The notes below the pieces were generated by a model. The model had not been told where the DNA came from. It made no database searches and saw nothing but the letters and a program-made list of their open reading frames with translations. Below are positions 17,805-29,297 of a stretch of DNA of 64,000 nt, in pieces. The position numbers and the translations under genes were made by a program. Numbering within the stretch: the first letter of the stretch is position 1; each line of letters begins with the position of its first letter. The stretch comes from Shewanella sp. GD04112 (GTDB taxonomy: Bacteria > Pseudomonadota > Gammaproteobacteria > Enterobacterales > Shewanellaceae), in assembly GCF_029835735.1 (NCBI RefSeq), contig NZ_JAOEAL010000001.1, positions 4,278,001 to 4,342,000 on the forward strand, read 5' to 3'.

Positions 17805-19270
17805 TACATCATCACCACGTCGTATTTGTGCTGGGAATACATGGGCTCATTTTGCAGGCGAATGCGTTTACCTATGTAGACCTCAAGCTCGGCGACCAGA
17901 TGACTTTCATCGCCACTTAAGCTGTTATATACAGCGGGCGAGCAGTAAAGCAAAAATTCATCGGCATCATAGGCTCGATTCAAGCGAATGATTTCACGGA
18001 AGATTTCATAAGAAACCGTTTCAACCGTTTTCATGCTGCCCGTGCCCTGACAGGCAGGACATTCGCCGCACAGCACGTGCTCCAAGCTCTCACGGGTGCG
18101 CTTACGGGTCATTTCGACTAAGCCTAGCCCCGAGAAGCCACTGACATTCGTCTTGACTCTGTCTTTCGCGAGCGCGCTATTTAAGCTATTGAGTACCCGC
18201 GTTTTATGCTCGTCGCTCAGCATATCGATAAAGTCGATAATGATGATGCCGCCGAGATTACGCAACCTCAGTTGCCGCGCAATGGCTTGAGTGGCTTCGA
18301 GGTTAGTGTTGAAGATAGTTTCTTCAAGATTACGGTGGCCGACAAAGGCGCCGGTATTGATATCGACCGTGGTCATGGCCTCGGTCTGATCGATAATCAG
18401 GTAGCCACCCGATTTGAGCTCGACCTTGCGACCTAGGGCGCGCTGGATTTCATTCTCCACATCGTAGAGATCGAAAATTGGTGCAGGCCCAGAATAGTGC
18501 TCAATCTTGTCGGCGATTTCCGGCATAAACTCTTGGGCGAAGGCTTGCAGCTCGGCAAAGGTGCGGCGCGAATCGACTTGAATTCTATCTAATTCGGTTC
18601 CCACAAAGTCGCGCACAATGCGTACTGGTAGAGCGAGATCTTGATACAAGAGTGCCACACCACGGCGCTGACGACGCTCGGAGACCTTAGACCATACCCG
18701 GCGCAGAAAGGCCGCATCCTGGGCAAGTTCATCCTCACCCACGCCTTCGGCGGCGGTGCGGATAATAAAGCCGCCGTCTTCATCGACAAAAGGCAGAGTG
18801 ATTTTCTTAAGGCGACTACGTTCTTCTTCCAGCTCAATCCGCTGGGATACCCCAACATGGCTTGAGCCAGGCATAAACACCAGATAACGGGAAGGCAGGG
18901 TGATATCAGTGGTCAGGCGCGCACCTTTAGTGCCGAGCGGATCTTTTACCACCTGCACCATAATATCTTGCCCTTGGCGAACCAACTCGGCGATATCACG
19001 GACCACAAAATGGCCTTTTTCCACATCGGCCACGCACTCGGTGTGCGGAACTATGTCGGAGGCATGTAAAAACGCGGCTTTATCTAAGCCAATATCAACA
19101 AAGGCGGCTTGCATGCCGGGCAACACACGGCTGATTTTGCCTTTGTAAATATTGCCCACTAGACCGCGCTTCATGCGCCTCTCAATATGGACTTCTTGCA
19201 GCACCCCATGCTCAACCAGAGCGACACGAGCCTCAGATGGGGTTACGTTAATCAGTAATTCTGAACCCAT
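17804..19270 (-). CDS. rng: Ribonuclease G
   Basis: A 488-residue endoribonuclease of the RNase E/G family, involved in 16S rRNA 5' maturation and mRNA decay. Visible features: the S1-like segment with GNIYKGKISRVLPGMQAAFVDIG, the catalytic-domain block IDQTEAMTTVDINTGAFVGHRN with the metal-binding aspartates (TTVDIN and IIIIDFIDM), and the CGECPACQGTG zinc-link motif. The chosen ATG (19268-19270) aligns with the E. coli start. A GTG at 19310-19312 with GGGGTGAG close upstream would add 14 residues and is a real alternative. It is the gene after maf in the mre-maf-rng-yhdP order, with about 180 bp between. Confidence 0.94.
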   Translation of the reverse strand: MGSELLINVTPSEARVALVEHGVLQEVHIERRMKRGLVGNIYKGKISRVLPGMQAAFVDIGLDKAAFLHASDIVPHTECVADVEKGHFVVRDIAELVRQGQDIMVQVVKDPLGTKGARLTTDITLPSRYLVFMPGSSHVGVSQRIELEEERSRLKKITLPFVDEDGGFIIRTAAEGVGEDELAQDAAFLRRVWSKVSERRQRRGVALLYQDLALPVRIVRDFVGTELDRIQVDSRRTFAELQAFAQEFMPEIADKIEHYSGPAPIFDLYDVENEIQRALGRKVELKSGGYLIIDQTEAMTTVDINTGAFVGHRNLEETIFNTNLEATQAIARQLRLRNLGGIIIIDFIDMLSDEHKTRVLNSLNSALAKDRVKTNVSGFSGLGLVEMTRKRTRESLEHVLCGECPACQGTGSMKTVETVSYEIFREIIRLNRAYDADEFLLYCSPAVYNSLSGDESHLVAELEVYIGKRIRLQNEPMYSQHKYDVVMM

Positions 19271-19447
19271 CTTGCGCTGAACTTTATTCGGATTTAAGCG
19301 ACCGGTATTCACGACTCACCCCATTAGGGAAATTAAATTAATCTCAGTATGTTATAAGCCTGAAAACCAATATCACAGATGTTTGTCTTGCGGATACTCA
19401 ACTAAGGCCGAGGATGACTTCCGTTAGCGAGTAGCCCAGTCTGTCGA

Positions 19448-20032
19448 TTAGCGTATTCCCGCCTCGGATAACAGCTCACGGGTTTCCACCAAAGGTAGGC
19501 CTACAACGCAGGAGTAACTGCCCTCAATAGATTCGACAAAACAACCGCCCAAACCTTGGATCCCATAGCTACCCGCCTTATCCATCGGCTCTTTTGAGGC
19601 AACGTAGGCATCGATATCCGCGTCCGACAGCTCGCAAAAACGCACTAAAGTTTCAACTAAACGCACAGAGGTATGGTCAGCCTTTGCTAAGGCCACAGCT
19701 GTCATCACAGTGTGCGCCTTACCTGAAAGTGCGCGTAGCACACGTTTGGCATCGGCTTCATCTACAGGCTTACCTAATATTTCGTTTTCAAGCACGACGA
19801 TAGTATCAGAACCTAATACGGCAGGCTGTGACATGCCTGAGCATAATGCAAGCCCTGCCTGGGCTTTTTCGGCCGCGAGGCGCTGTACATAGTCGCGAGG
19901 TAACTCACCTGCCCTCGGGGTTTCGTCGATATCCGGTGCCACTTGGGTAAAACGAAACTCGGCGCGGCCTAAACCAATATGAGTCAATAACTCTTTACGG
20001 CGCGGCGAGGTTGAGGCTAAGACTAAATTCAC
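19448..20032 (-). CDS. maf: Maf-like nucleoside triphosphate pyrophosphatase (YhdE type)
   Basis: A 194-residue cytoplasmic protein of the Maf/HAM1-like fold. It has the N-terminal [11 protein letters not shown] signature, the [10 protein letters not shown] block and [13 protein letters not shown]. coli YhdE of this branch hydrolyses dTTP/UTP and related nucleotides as house-cleaning and is linked to septation when overexpressed. GTG 20032 is the start, 2 bp after the mreD stop, so it is probably translationally coupled to mreBCD. Confidence 0.92.
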   Translation of the reverse strand: MNLVLASTSPRRKELLTHIGLGRAEFRFTQVAPDIDETPRAGELPRDYVQRLAAEKAQAGLALCSGMSQPAVLGSDTIVVLENEILGKPVDEADAKRVLRALSGKAHTVMTAVALAKADHTSVRLVETLVRFCELSDADIDAYVASKEPMDKAGSYGIQGLGGCFVESIEGSYSCVVGLPLVETRELLSEAGIR

Positions 20033-20034
20033 GA

Positions 20035-20523
20035 CTAACGAACCTTATAATGACGTCGAACACGACGTAAAATCCAAAAAATCCATGGCCAGAATGCCAG
20101 CCCCGATAGTGCGGGTAAAAACAGATCCGTATGGAACTTAGCGCCATCCATCACAAACTCGACCCAGTAAATGATTAGGTGATAGATAACGATCAGCACC
20201 ATCACCACCAGCGACTGTTGCCACTTAGGGAAGTTACGTAAACGCTGGCAATGCAAAATCGCAATATAAATCACCAGCGACATGGCCAGCGAGCGCACGC
20301 CTAAGGTGGCGCCGAGCAGAATATCGAGGGCTAATCCCATCAGCCAAGCCGTGAGAATGTTATATCTGTGGGGCAGCGCAATTGACCAATAAATTAAGAT
20401 CATCAATAGCCAATCGGGACGCCAGGCTTCGACAATCGAAGGCAGCGGCATAATCTGGCTCAGGAGCCCGACAAAGAGGGTCAGCCATACCACGAGTCTG
20501 CCATTAGCAGCTTGTAAACTCAT
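20035..20523 (-). CDS. mreD: Rod shape-determining protein MreD
   Basis: A 162-residue inner-membrane protein with about five hydrophobic segments (for example [19 protein letters not shown] and [16 protein letters not shown]). It fits MreD, the membrane partner of MreC in the elongasome. The ATG overlaps the mreC stop by one base. The gene order mreB-mreC-mreD-maf-rng supports the call more than the weakly conserved sequence does. Confidence 0.93.
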   Translation of the reverse strand: MSLQAANGRLVVWLTLFVGLLSQIMPLPSIVEAWRPDWLLMILIYWSIALPHRYNILTAWLMGLALDILLGATLGVRSLAMSLVIYIAILHCQRLRNFPKWQQSLVVMVLIVIYHLIIYWVEFVMDGAKFHTDLFLPALSGLAFWPWIFWILRRVRRHYKVR

Positions 20524-21584
20524 TAGTGCACCTCGGCTGGCGGTTGAGTGGTGGCAGCATTCGATGCACCATTAGCATTGCTTGGCAATGCACCAGTATT
20601 AGGCACTGTCGTATTAGGTGCTGTGGTATTAGGTGCTGCACTGCTAGGCGCGCTCGCATTAGTAGCCGCACCTTGAGGATTCGCATTGCCATTGCCCGCA
20701 TCGGGCTTAGCGTCTTCTGCCGGATGATCCGCAGCTGGCACAGGGATTTGATTCGGCAAAGTCACGCCAGAATCAGGGGATGGCCAAATCAACAGCAGAT
20801 AACGAATCCTATCGAGCGCCGCTAATGGCTGAGCCGTGACACGCGCATAACTCTGTCCATCTTCGGTTAAGACTTCCATGACCCGCGCCACTGGATAACC
20901 TTCGGGGAAGCGATTACCAAGGCCTGATGTGACTAATAAGTCTCCGACGCGAATATCGGTACTCTTGGCCACATGGCGCAGTTCAATCTCATCGAGCTCA
21001 CCGGTACCGTTAGCCACTAAACGCACATCGTTACGGGTAATTCGCACGGGTAAACCGTGGGAAACATCGGAGAGCAAGAGCACGCGGCTGGTCATCTCAC
21101 TGACCTGTACAACCTGGCCGACGACGCCCTGGGCATCAACTACGGGTTGACCGACAAACACTCCACTTCGCGAGCCGTGATTGAGTACCACATAATGATG
21201 GGAAGGATCGCTGGCCACCTCCATCACTTCGGCCACCATCTTGCGGGAGTCCTGATAGGCAGGCGACCCCAACAGAGCGCGTAAACGCTCGTTTTCTTGA
21301 CGCAGATGTTCGAAGCGCTGCAGACGCTCACTCATTAATAATTGTTGCCTTAACAGCTCTTTATTTTGCAACGCCAACATATTGCGGGTAGCAAAACTCT
21401 CCGATGACCAATCGAGGATCGCACTGGGCACACTCGCAAGGTATTGGATGGGGCTTAAAGCAGTTGAAAGGGATTCACGGGCAGGCTCGAGACGGTGATT
21501 TGCGGCAAGCAAAATCACCGACAGGATAATTGCCAGTGTTAAACGGAACTGGTTCGAAATACCACGAACAAAAATAGGCTTCAT
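20523..21584 (-). CDS. mreC: Rod shape-determining protein MreC
   Basis: A 353-residue protein with one N-terminal membrane anchor, a coiled coil (about residues 65-105: LQNKELLRQQLLMSERLQR) and the periplasmic beta-domain with NHGSRSGVFVGQPVVDAQGVVG (shown in part). The C-terminal 80 residues are a low-complexity Asn/Pro/Ala/Thr tail containing a run of repeated NTT/NTTAP units. MreC links MreB to the PBP2/RodA synthesis machinery. It lies 44 bp after mreB and overlaps mreD. Confidence 0.93.
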   Translation of the reverse strand: MKPIFVRGISNQFRLTLAIILSVILLAANHRLEPARESLSTALSPIQYLASVPSAILDWSSESFATRNMLALQNKELLRQQLLMSERLQRFEHLRQENERLRALLGSPAYQDSRKMVAEVMEVASDPSHHYVVLNHGSRSGVFVGQPVVDAQGVVGQVVQVSEMTSRVLLLSDVSHGLPVRITRNDVRLVANGTGELDEIELRHVAKSTDIRVGDLLVTSGLGNRFPEGYPVARVMEVLTEDGQSYARVTAQPLAALDRIRYLLLIWPSPDSGVTLPNQIPVPAADHPAEDAKPDAGNGNANPQGAATNASAPSSAAPNTTAPNTTVPNTGALPSNANGASNAATTQPPAEVH

Positions 21585-21628
21585 AGGAAAGCTAAGGCGG
21601 TGATTAGCCGCCCCATACCGAAGTTAGA

Positions 21629-23019
<1,391 letters not shown>

Positions 23020-26000
23020 TTAATTGACCTCTCGCCAGTAGATGATTCTGTCATGACCACGGTAACGACCAAAAAATGCACTCGCACGGGGATCGGATAA
23101 GCTGGTTGGGGAGACCCCATTCCAGTTCCAATACCATTCTAACCAGGTTGGTACATCTAAAGGCGCGGTGACTTGGCCGCGATATAAGTTGCCGCTGGAG
23201 GTCACTGCTCGCCACAGCAAATCAAATTGCCCCGCTTGAAAAGCCGATGAAGCGCCCGAGCGATTAATGCTTTGTCCTGTGGTCAAATCGGGGTCAAAGT
23301 TATAGCCAAGGGCTGCATTATCCACCTGCGACCCTAGGCCATAGGTAGCAATGGTACAGCTATCATCGCCATTTAATACCCAATTAGCCCCATTCCAATA
23401 TTCGGCTCGGGTCGGCATCCTCAGGATTTCAGTCTCGGGGCCATAGGTATTGTCCATCACCACCCGGCCATGGCGTAAGATCTGCGTGGTGATTTTCTTG
23501 GCATTGCAGTTGGTACAATTGCCCGTCGTTGCCGCATCCATATCAGGCGAGGCCACATAGCTGTAAAGTCCATTTGGCCGAGGATCGTTATCCATCAACT
23601 GCACGCCAATATCGAGCAGCTCGAAGGGACCGTCTTGATACAGATTCGTCGCCACATTCGGGGTCACTCGGCTCAAGTTAGCGCGGTAAGCGCCATCGAC
23701 CGTCGCTACACCTTGAACCCAACTCGCCGCGTTGACGGGCAAGGCACTTAAGCGACTCTGTAAATCGATACCATTGTTATTGTTCTCTCCCACCAATTTG
23801 GCGGTCGCAAGGGAGAATGGTGGGAAATAGTTCTGCGTCACCGCGCCGCCGATATTTAAGGCTTTGAGACTCATCGACATTGGGAAGGGTTGATCCATAT
23901 AGCTAAAACTGCCGCAGGCGGGTAAGACGGAAATATCGCCCACTAAAAATCTATCGGGCACAAAGCGGCCAATATTGGCTGAATAGCCAATCGGAATATT
24001 TAAGCTGCTGGCCACACCGAGATAGTTAGGGCTTGCCTGCGCCGCGATTTGGAATACCCCCACTTCGCTAATCGTCTGATTGGTGATGCTATTAAGGTTA
24101 TTGGCTTGGATAGCATGACTATAGGATGCCACGCCTAATACGCCATCATGGCCGCCGCTGGCAATGTTTGGCGCCACGACCTTACTGGCCAGAGTCATGG
24201 CTTGGTCACTAAAATTAGGCGTAGATAAGTTGCCCGAACAAAAGTCCGTATCGCCGTCTTTCTCCCAAGCCATTGCTTGGACCGTCAAACCAAAATTCTG
24301 CCCCGCTTTACGGTAGGCATTACAGCTCATATCCGCACTCGGGCAATTGGCGCTGGCATCCATGGGTTTGACGCACAAGCCCGCAGGCACACTGACAAAT
24401 TGATCCGAGCCTGTCATCACCAGGCCTTGCTCGTTGCCACTGCCGATATATTGGGCATCGAGTTGTAATTTGCCCGCATCGGGATAATTCACTGAAATGT
24501 TTGCCTGTCCGTTAGTATCAAACACCAAATTCAGCGCCGTAGGCGAGGCGCTTGAAGTGCCAATGGCCGTATTGTTGATAGTGACGGCTTTTGGCGAGAT
24601 AGGCGCACTCGGGGTGTGATAACTGCTCCAGAAATTCAATATCTTGGTCTGGTCCTGAAAGCTTGGAACACACTGCTTTGTCACATCGGATTTTTTCACC
24701 GCTTTGACTAGCACCTCAACGGGCTTATTAGCCAATTTATCGGGCACATCGAAGACAAAACCACTGTCGGCGAAGGTAAGTGAACAGTTATTTTCACTCA
24801 AGCCCCCATTCCCGATACGGCAAAGAGTTTTACTTAAAGGTTTGGTTGTCGGGCTCGAACCTTTCACCCCCAAGGTCACAACGCCAGGGGTGTTACGTCT
24901 TAGCTGCAACTGAGTGCTGCCATTGCTAAAGCTCACCTGATTGCCGCCAATCCATATGCCTTCGGAGGCGGATTCGGGTAACAAGGTCGCCGCTAAAGGA
25001 TCGGTAAAAAGCTGACTACAACTGGCGTTGGCGCAGGCTCGAATCGTCACAGTTTCGGGGTTACAAGTTAATCCCTGCCCCGTATGGTCAAACTCAAAAT
25101 GATCGATTTGCGCGCCAACGGGATTAGACCTCAAGGCACAAATTTGAACGTTATCAATTTCATGGTTATTATTCGAGCCACCAGTTGACCCTGTAAGCGA
25201 CAGCAAGAAATCACTCGGCGTCGCCGCTTGTCCTTGTTGATCTATGGCATTAAAAGCAGGGATTAAGGTGACAAACCCAGATCCGGTATTACGCTCAATC
25301 TTCACCATCGACTGGCCCGAGACCTGCGAGTCGATTGTGATTTTATATCTATGGGCAGGCGAGACATTATTGCCATCGACCGTGGGAGATAAACAGTTGC
25401 TACTGGTATTACTTTTGCCGTCATTACAGGTGCCCCGCAAATAATTATACCCTGATGTGCCTGCCCCAGAGCCACGTACGACAACCGACTGACGACGCTG
25501 ACCAATACTGCCACCGCCCCCTTCACCGGAGAAGTTACCAAACTCATCGATCCCGATACCCAACCAACCGCCAGCAAAGCCATTGATACCGGGTTTAAAG
25601 CCATAACCTAAAGGCCCACCAAAAGCGCCTGGCTGGGGCGTGATGGCCGCATCTGATAACACCAACGCGATACCGTCGGCACCACTACCGCCATAGGCAT
25701 AGTGATCAAACTGGATCTCAACTAAGTTATTGGCCGCGGGGAATAATCTTTGATAGGTCGAGGCCGTGGATTGATTGGATTTTGCCTCGGTTAAGCGCAT
25801 ACGACCACTGACAATAGCAGGGGTAAAAGTACCACTACTACGGGATACTACCCAGTCGTTACTTAAGGCACTCTGAGAGAAGTTATCGTTAAAGCACTCT
25901 AAAACGGGCGCAGGATTACAATTTGGAACAACATCAATCTTTGCAGCATTATCATCAAATTTAATACTACTGTTGCCACCTAAACTTATATTTCTTGCAG

Positions 26001-26802
26001 TAATAGCTCCTTCCAAATAAGAACTACCGTCTAGCACCGCATTTCCTTCTGCAACAACATAGGATTTAAGAGATGCCCCTCCATTGAGAGTGAAATTTGA
26101 ATAGCTATAAATGAGAAATTTTTCAGCCTGGCCAATGGTGTTTAAGTTGTAATGTCTATAGTTATTCTTAATAAAAAATGACACAGTACCAGTTGATGGA
26201 AAGACCAGAGTTACACCGTCATTAATAGATAAAGTTTCAATCCAATATTGCCCTGCAGCCAGTTCGATCCGACCCGAAGTAGCTGTAAGGGACTTCATTT
26301 TATATATGCCACCTTCACTAACAAAACGAATTGTCTTATCAGAACCGCCCTCCAGTAAAATACGATTATATTCACCTTCAACGATATCAATTTTTGTATT
26401 ATTCCATGTTGGAGGGCCGACATTTACAGCACTTGAAGACGAACATTGAGAGAAATCAATACGATTAGAAGGTAAACTGGCAATATAATTTCCTGCTCGG
26501 CACCAACGATAGGAGTTATTAGTCGTCAAGCATAAAGTATCAAGGTTGTATCCACCTTGAATATAGTTATATGTTGGTAAATAGCTATACCAAATGAGCG
26601 CATTATCAGGTGCATTATATAAATAAGAGCTATTGAAGGTAATTGAACCATTTCTACTGTAATTGTTTACACCTTCTATAAAGGTTGTAGTCCAATCAGC
26701 TTTCACCAGATGGGATGTGAATGCCATGATTATGGGCAAAAGAATTAATGGGAATTTGGCTATTATTTTGTTAAATATCATTTTTGATAGCTTAGTTGCC
26801 AC
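23020..26802 (-). CDS. mshQ: MshQ, large MSHA-locus adhesin/tip-like protein
   Basis: A 1260-residue secreted protein with a signal-like segment (FPLILLPIIMAFTSHLVKA). The first 300 residues are beta-rich and unlike the rest in composition. Residues about 300-560 look like a concanavalin/legume-lectin-type sandwich (DNFSQSALSNDWVVSRSSG, FDHYAYGGSGADGIALVLSD, GGWLGIGIDEFGNFSGEGG). The C-terminal half fits the MshQ/DUF6701-type region, with many paired Cys. GTG 26802 has GAGGT upstream and overlaps mshP by 11 bp; ATG 26781 is possible. MshQ closes the msh structural genes and is thought to act in pilus assembly or adhesion. Its mechanism is not established. Confidence 0.87.
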   Translation of the reverse strand: MATKLSKMIFNKIIAKFPLILLPIIMAFTSHLVKADWTTTFIEGVNNYSRNGSITFNSSYLYNAPDNALIWYSYLPTYNYIQGGYNLDTLCLTTNNSYRWCRAGNYIASLPSNRIDFSQCSSSSAVNVGPPTWNNTKIDIVEGEYNRILLEGGSDKTIRFVSEGGIYKMKSLTATSGRIELAAGQYWIETLSINDGVTLVFPSTGTVSFFIKNNYRHYNLNTIGQAEKFLIYSYSNFTLNGGASLKSYVVAEGNAVLDGSSYLEGAITARNISLGGNSSIKFDDNAAKIDVVPNCNPAPVLECFNDNFSQSALSNDWVVSRSSGTFTPAIVSGRMRLTEAKSNQSTASTYQRLFPAANNLVEIQFDHYAYGGSGADGIALVLSDAAITPQPGAFGGPLGYGFKPGINGFAGGWLGIGIDEFGNFSGEGGGGSIGQRRQSVVVRGSGAGTSGYNYLRGTCNDGKSNTSSNCLSPTVDGNNVSPAHRYKITIDSQVSGQSMVKIERNTGSGFVTLIPAFNAIDQQGQAATPSDFLLSLTGSTGGSNNNHEIDNVQICALRSNPVGAQIDHFEFDHTGQGLTCNPETVTIRACANASCSQLFTDPLAATLLPESASEGIWIGGNQVSFSNGSTQLQLRRNTPGVVTLGVKGSSPTTKPLSKTLCRIGNGGLSENNCSLTFADSGFVFDVPDKLANKPVEVLVKAVKKSDVTKQCVPSFQDQTKILNFWSSYHTPSAPISPKAVTINNTAIGTSSASPTALNLVFDTNGQANISVNYPDAGKLQLDAQYIGSGNEQGLVMTGSDQFVSVPAGLCVKPMDASANCPSADMSCNAYRKAGQNFGLTVQAMAWEKDGDTDFCSGNLSTPNFSDQAMTLASKVVAPNIASGGHDGVLGVASYSHAIQANNLNSITNQTISEVGVFQIAAQASPNYLGVASSLNIPIGYSANIGRFVPDRFLVGDISVLPACGSFSYMDQPFPMSMSLKALNIGGAVTQNYFPPFSLATAKLVGENNNNGIDLQSRLSALPVNAASWVQGVATVDGAYRANLSRVTPNVATNLYQDGPFELLDIGVQLMDNDPRPNGLYSYVASPDMDAATTGNCTNCNAKKITTQILRHGRVVMDNTYGPETEILRMPTRAEYWNGANWVLNGDDSCTIATYGLGSQVDNAALGYNFDPDLTTGQSINRSGASSAFQAGQFDLLWRAVTSSGNLYRGQVTAPLDVPTWLEWYWNWNGVSPTSLSDPRASAFFGRYRGHDRIIYWREVN

Positions 26803-27250
26803 GGGCTTCTACCTCTACTTGGCGGCTCACTCGGGTATCCCCACTCTCACATACCGCTTTGCTATTAATCCGAAACTGAGTGACAGTACCGACGGAATAG
26901 GATGCACAACTTAAATTCACGCTACAGGCATGAAACCCCACCACATTGGGTGGCGTCCAAGAGCTTGCAACACTGGTACATGTCGCCGTCGCATTAGCGG
27001 GGGCATTTAATGGGAATAATTGCGCCAGCGCCGCATCAGCACCGCTGTTCGCCGCCGCTAAGGCGCGAGTTCCCCACACTTCTTGAGTTAATCCGGTATC
27101 GGCATCTTCCACTATATTGATTAAGGCGGCGGCCAATAAAAACATCACGGTAATGACAAAAATACCGATGATTAAGGCGCTGCCACCTTGGCGGTGAGCC
27201 GCACACTGACGATATGCTGAGCGCGATAGGCTAAATAAGTTAGGGGACAT
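26792..27250 (-). CDS. mshP: MshP, MSHA minor pilin-like accessory protein
   Basis: A 152-residue protein with a short basic N-terminus (HRQGG) followed by a hydrophobic helix (SALIIGIFVITVMFLLAAAL) as in PilX/MshP proteins. It lacks the full GFTLxE prepilin signature. The C-terminal part has four Cys. It overlaps mshO by 11 bp and mshQ by 11 bp. By position and fold it is the PilX-like component of the MSHA minor pilin complex. Confidence 0.87.
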   Translation of the reverse strand: MSPNLFSLSRSAYRQCAAHRQGGSALIIGIFVITVMFLLAAALINIVEDADTGLTQEVWGTRALAAANSGADAALAQLFPLNAPANATATCTSVASSWTPPNVVGFHACSVNLSCASYSVGTVTQFRINSKAVCESGDTRVSRQVEVEARGN

Positions 27251-28088
27251 TAATCACCTGCACTTGATGTCGATATTGAAATGTCTCGCCGTTGACATTA
27301 AATCGCGGTTGTAAATGCACCATTGCATTATTGACTAGACTGGATGGCGTTAATATCAGCGGTAAATCGGCACTGTCGTTCAATGCATTGGCCACATTCT
27401 GCGCCATTAACACTCCTGCGCTCATGCTGCTAGGCGTGGGTTGGCTGACATTCAACCCATAACCAGTATAACGCTTTAGGGTTAACTCATTGCTGGATGG
27501 TGATTTTTCAAAACAATAACTCACAGGGCTCGAACCAAAATAGATCCTTTGCCGCGGTGATGCCTCAGCAAATCTCGCATTGGCAGTGAAGGTCAAGGTT
27601 ACTTGGTTTGCGGCGCTGCTAATGCTGTTAATCTGCGCGCGTTTTAGCTTAGTGCTGTCATAGACATCACGGTCGGTTAAGGGATAAACCCACACATACT
27701 GGTTAGCCGCAATCTTGCTGGTCACATTATCTAAAATCACAGTCCCCGTTAGGGCTGCGGCACTCGGCACAATCGGCATAGCTAAATAGGTGGTACTCGC
27801 CTCAATAGGGACAAATTCAACGCACTGATAGGTTAAGCCATTACCATTGAGCCGCACACTGTTAGGCACGGCGCTGCGCAGCTCACGAGTCATACGCTCG
27901 ATGGCGAAACGACTCTGGCTTAGCACTTGATCGACCGAGCTTGACTCCACAAAAATCCGCGTGCCGAAAATAATAAAGCTACTTACACCCACCACCAGAA
28001 TGCCTAAGATAAGGATCACAGTGACCATTTCGACCAAGGTAAAACCCCGTGAGGAGCGCGCTATGCGCTTTGCGGATAAAGCGCCCAT
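27240..28088 (-). CDS. mshO: MshO, MSHA minor prepilin
   Basis: A 282-residue prepilin with a 15-residue leader ending SSRG, then FTLVEMVTVILILGILVVG, the class III/IV N-methylation signal with Glu at +5. It resembles PilW/GspJ-type minor pilins in size. The start overlaps the mshD stop. It is expected to join the initiation complex at the pilus tip. Confidence 0.9.
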   Translation of the reverse strand: MGALSAKRIARSSRGFTLVEMVTVILILGILVVGVSSFIIFGTRIFVESSSVDQVLSQSRFAIERMTRELRSAVPNSVRLNGNGLTYQCVEFVPIEASTTYLAMPIVPSAAALTGTVILDNVTSKIAANQYVWVYPLTDRDVYDSTKLKRAQINSISSAANQVTLTFTANARFAEASPRQRIYFGSSPVSYCFEKSPSSNELTLKRYTGYGLNVSQPTPSSMSAGVLMAQNVANALNDSADLPLILTPSSLVNNAMVHLQPRFNVNGETFQYRHQVQVINVP

Positions 28089-28663
28089 TAGTAATTGCTC
28101 CTCACCAGATTGTAAGTGATCACTTCGTTATCTGGGGTAGTCACATTAATGGTCACTAACTTGGTATTGGGTGCAGAACCATAGGCGACAGAGACACTTA
28201 ATTGATAGTTCGGATACACCTCTGCATAAGTTTGGCTGGAATTGAGCATAGTGGCGTTTTGAGTTAAGCCGTGATAGTCATCCACATCGTTAAAATCGTT
28301 ACGCCCTTCGCCCTCATCCGGCCATTCCCACTCCGATGGCCCTAAATTGGTCACACTTGAGCAAGGTGCCCCTAATGGACTCCCGCAAGCAGGCACACCG
28401 CCATTGGCATTGGTATTTTGATCATAACGCTTACCCCAAATCTCATTCATCACCGAGTGGGCAAGTTCGGCACTCTTGACTCGATGCAAGGTCTTGGCAG
28501 CGCGATCCGCCTGCGGAAATAACATGCTACTGAGCATCACGATAGCAATGGCAATGACTAACATGCCAACCACTAATTCGATTAAGGTAAACCCCTGTTG
28601 TTTAGCTTTTGAGGATGCTTTTAGATATGTGCTTATCGAAAACAGCCGAGGATTAATTCGCAT
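28088..28663 (-). CDS. mshD: MshD, MSHA minor prepilin
   Basis: A 191-residue prepilin with an unusually long leader of 24 residues ending KAKQQG, then FTLIELVVGMLVIAIAIVM. ATG 28663 has GAGGG upstream and overlaps the mshC end by 11 bp; a reading 16 residues longer is possible but lacks a ribosome-binding site. It is PilV/GspI-like by order. Two Cys lie mid-protein (ACGSPLGAPCSS). Confidence 0.88.
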   Translation of the reverse strand: MRINPRLFSISTYLKASSKAKQQGFTLIELVVGMLVIAIAIVMLSSMLFPQADRAAKTLHRVKSAELAHSVMNEIWGKRYDQNTNANGGVPACGSPLGAPCSSVTNLGPSEWEWPDEGEGRNDFNDVDDYHGLTQNATMLNSSQTYAEVYPNYQLSVSVAYGSAPNTKLVTINVTTPDNEVITYNLVRSNY

Positions 28664-29141
28664 AAATATAGCCCTCGCTGGAGATATTAATCGCCACAGT
28701 ATCATTGGCAATCACATTGATACATGGCCCATTACACGCAAGCGATGCTCGACCATTGATATCAAAATCAAGGTAAAAGCTCTTAGCATTGTTACTGATA
28801 AGCACTAACTGCGCGCCCCCCTGAAAAGCTTGGCTGGATAAAGGGTTAGGAGACAATGGCGAGCCCGTACAACCAGTGGTATTTCGACTGGCAAACTGAC
28901 TCACTTGATAACCCGTCGCCGACACGACAACGCGGTAACATCTATCGGTATTATTCAAGGCTTTTTGCTGAACCTGGCGCAGCTCGGCCATAAATTCATT
29001 GCGCAGGCTAAAGGCGCTGTAGGATGACTGGCTAAATAAGCGCGGCAATACCGTCACCGATAGTATCCCAATCAGGATAATAGTGGTCACGAGTTCGACT
29101 AAGGTAAACCCAAACTGTCTGCCGCTGGAAAATCTACGCAT
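28653..29141 (-). CDS. mshC: MshC, MSHA minor prepilin
   Basis: A 162-residue prepilin with an 11-residue leader ending RQFG, then FTLVELVTTIILIGILSVTVLP. It is FimT/GspH-like in size and position. Cys residues are present in the distal half (TDRCYRV, TTGCTG, LACNGPC). It is the first gene after the strong mshA terminator, so it needs its own promoter or read-through. A 7-bp tandem repeat lies 18-48 bp upstream of its ATG, in the likely promoter/leader. Confidence 0.89.
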   Translation of the reverse strand: MRRFSSGRQFGFTLVELVTTIILIGILSVTVLPRLFSQSSYSAFSLRNEFMAELRQVQQKALNNTDRCYRVVVSATGYQVSQFASRNTTGCTGSPLSPNPLSSQAFQGGAQLVLISNNAKSFYLDFDINGRASLACNGPCINVIANDTVAINISSEGYIYAN

Positions 29142-29158
29142 TGTCCGCTTTGCCGTGA

Positions 29159-29189
29159 TTCTAGGTTCTAGGTTCTAGGTTCTAGGTTC
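29159..29189. repeat. Heptanucleotide tandem repeat upstream of mshC
   Basis: TTCTAGG repeated four full times plus a partial copy (31 bp), perfect in every unit. It lies in the short interval between the mshA terminator and the mshC start, where a change in copy number would shift promoter or leader spacing by 7 bp per unit. Confidence 0.95.
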
Positions 29190-29297
29190 AGTTTCTGCCA
29201 ACTTGGTTCTTAAGGCAAATATTTCGCCTAAACAAAAGAAATAATTAGCAAATTCATTTTATTACAGCCAACACTCCGATTGATTGCTGACCTAAAA

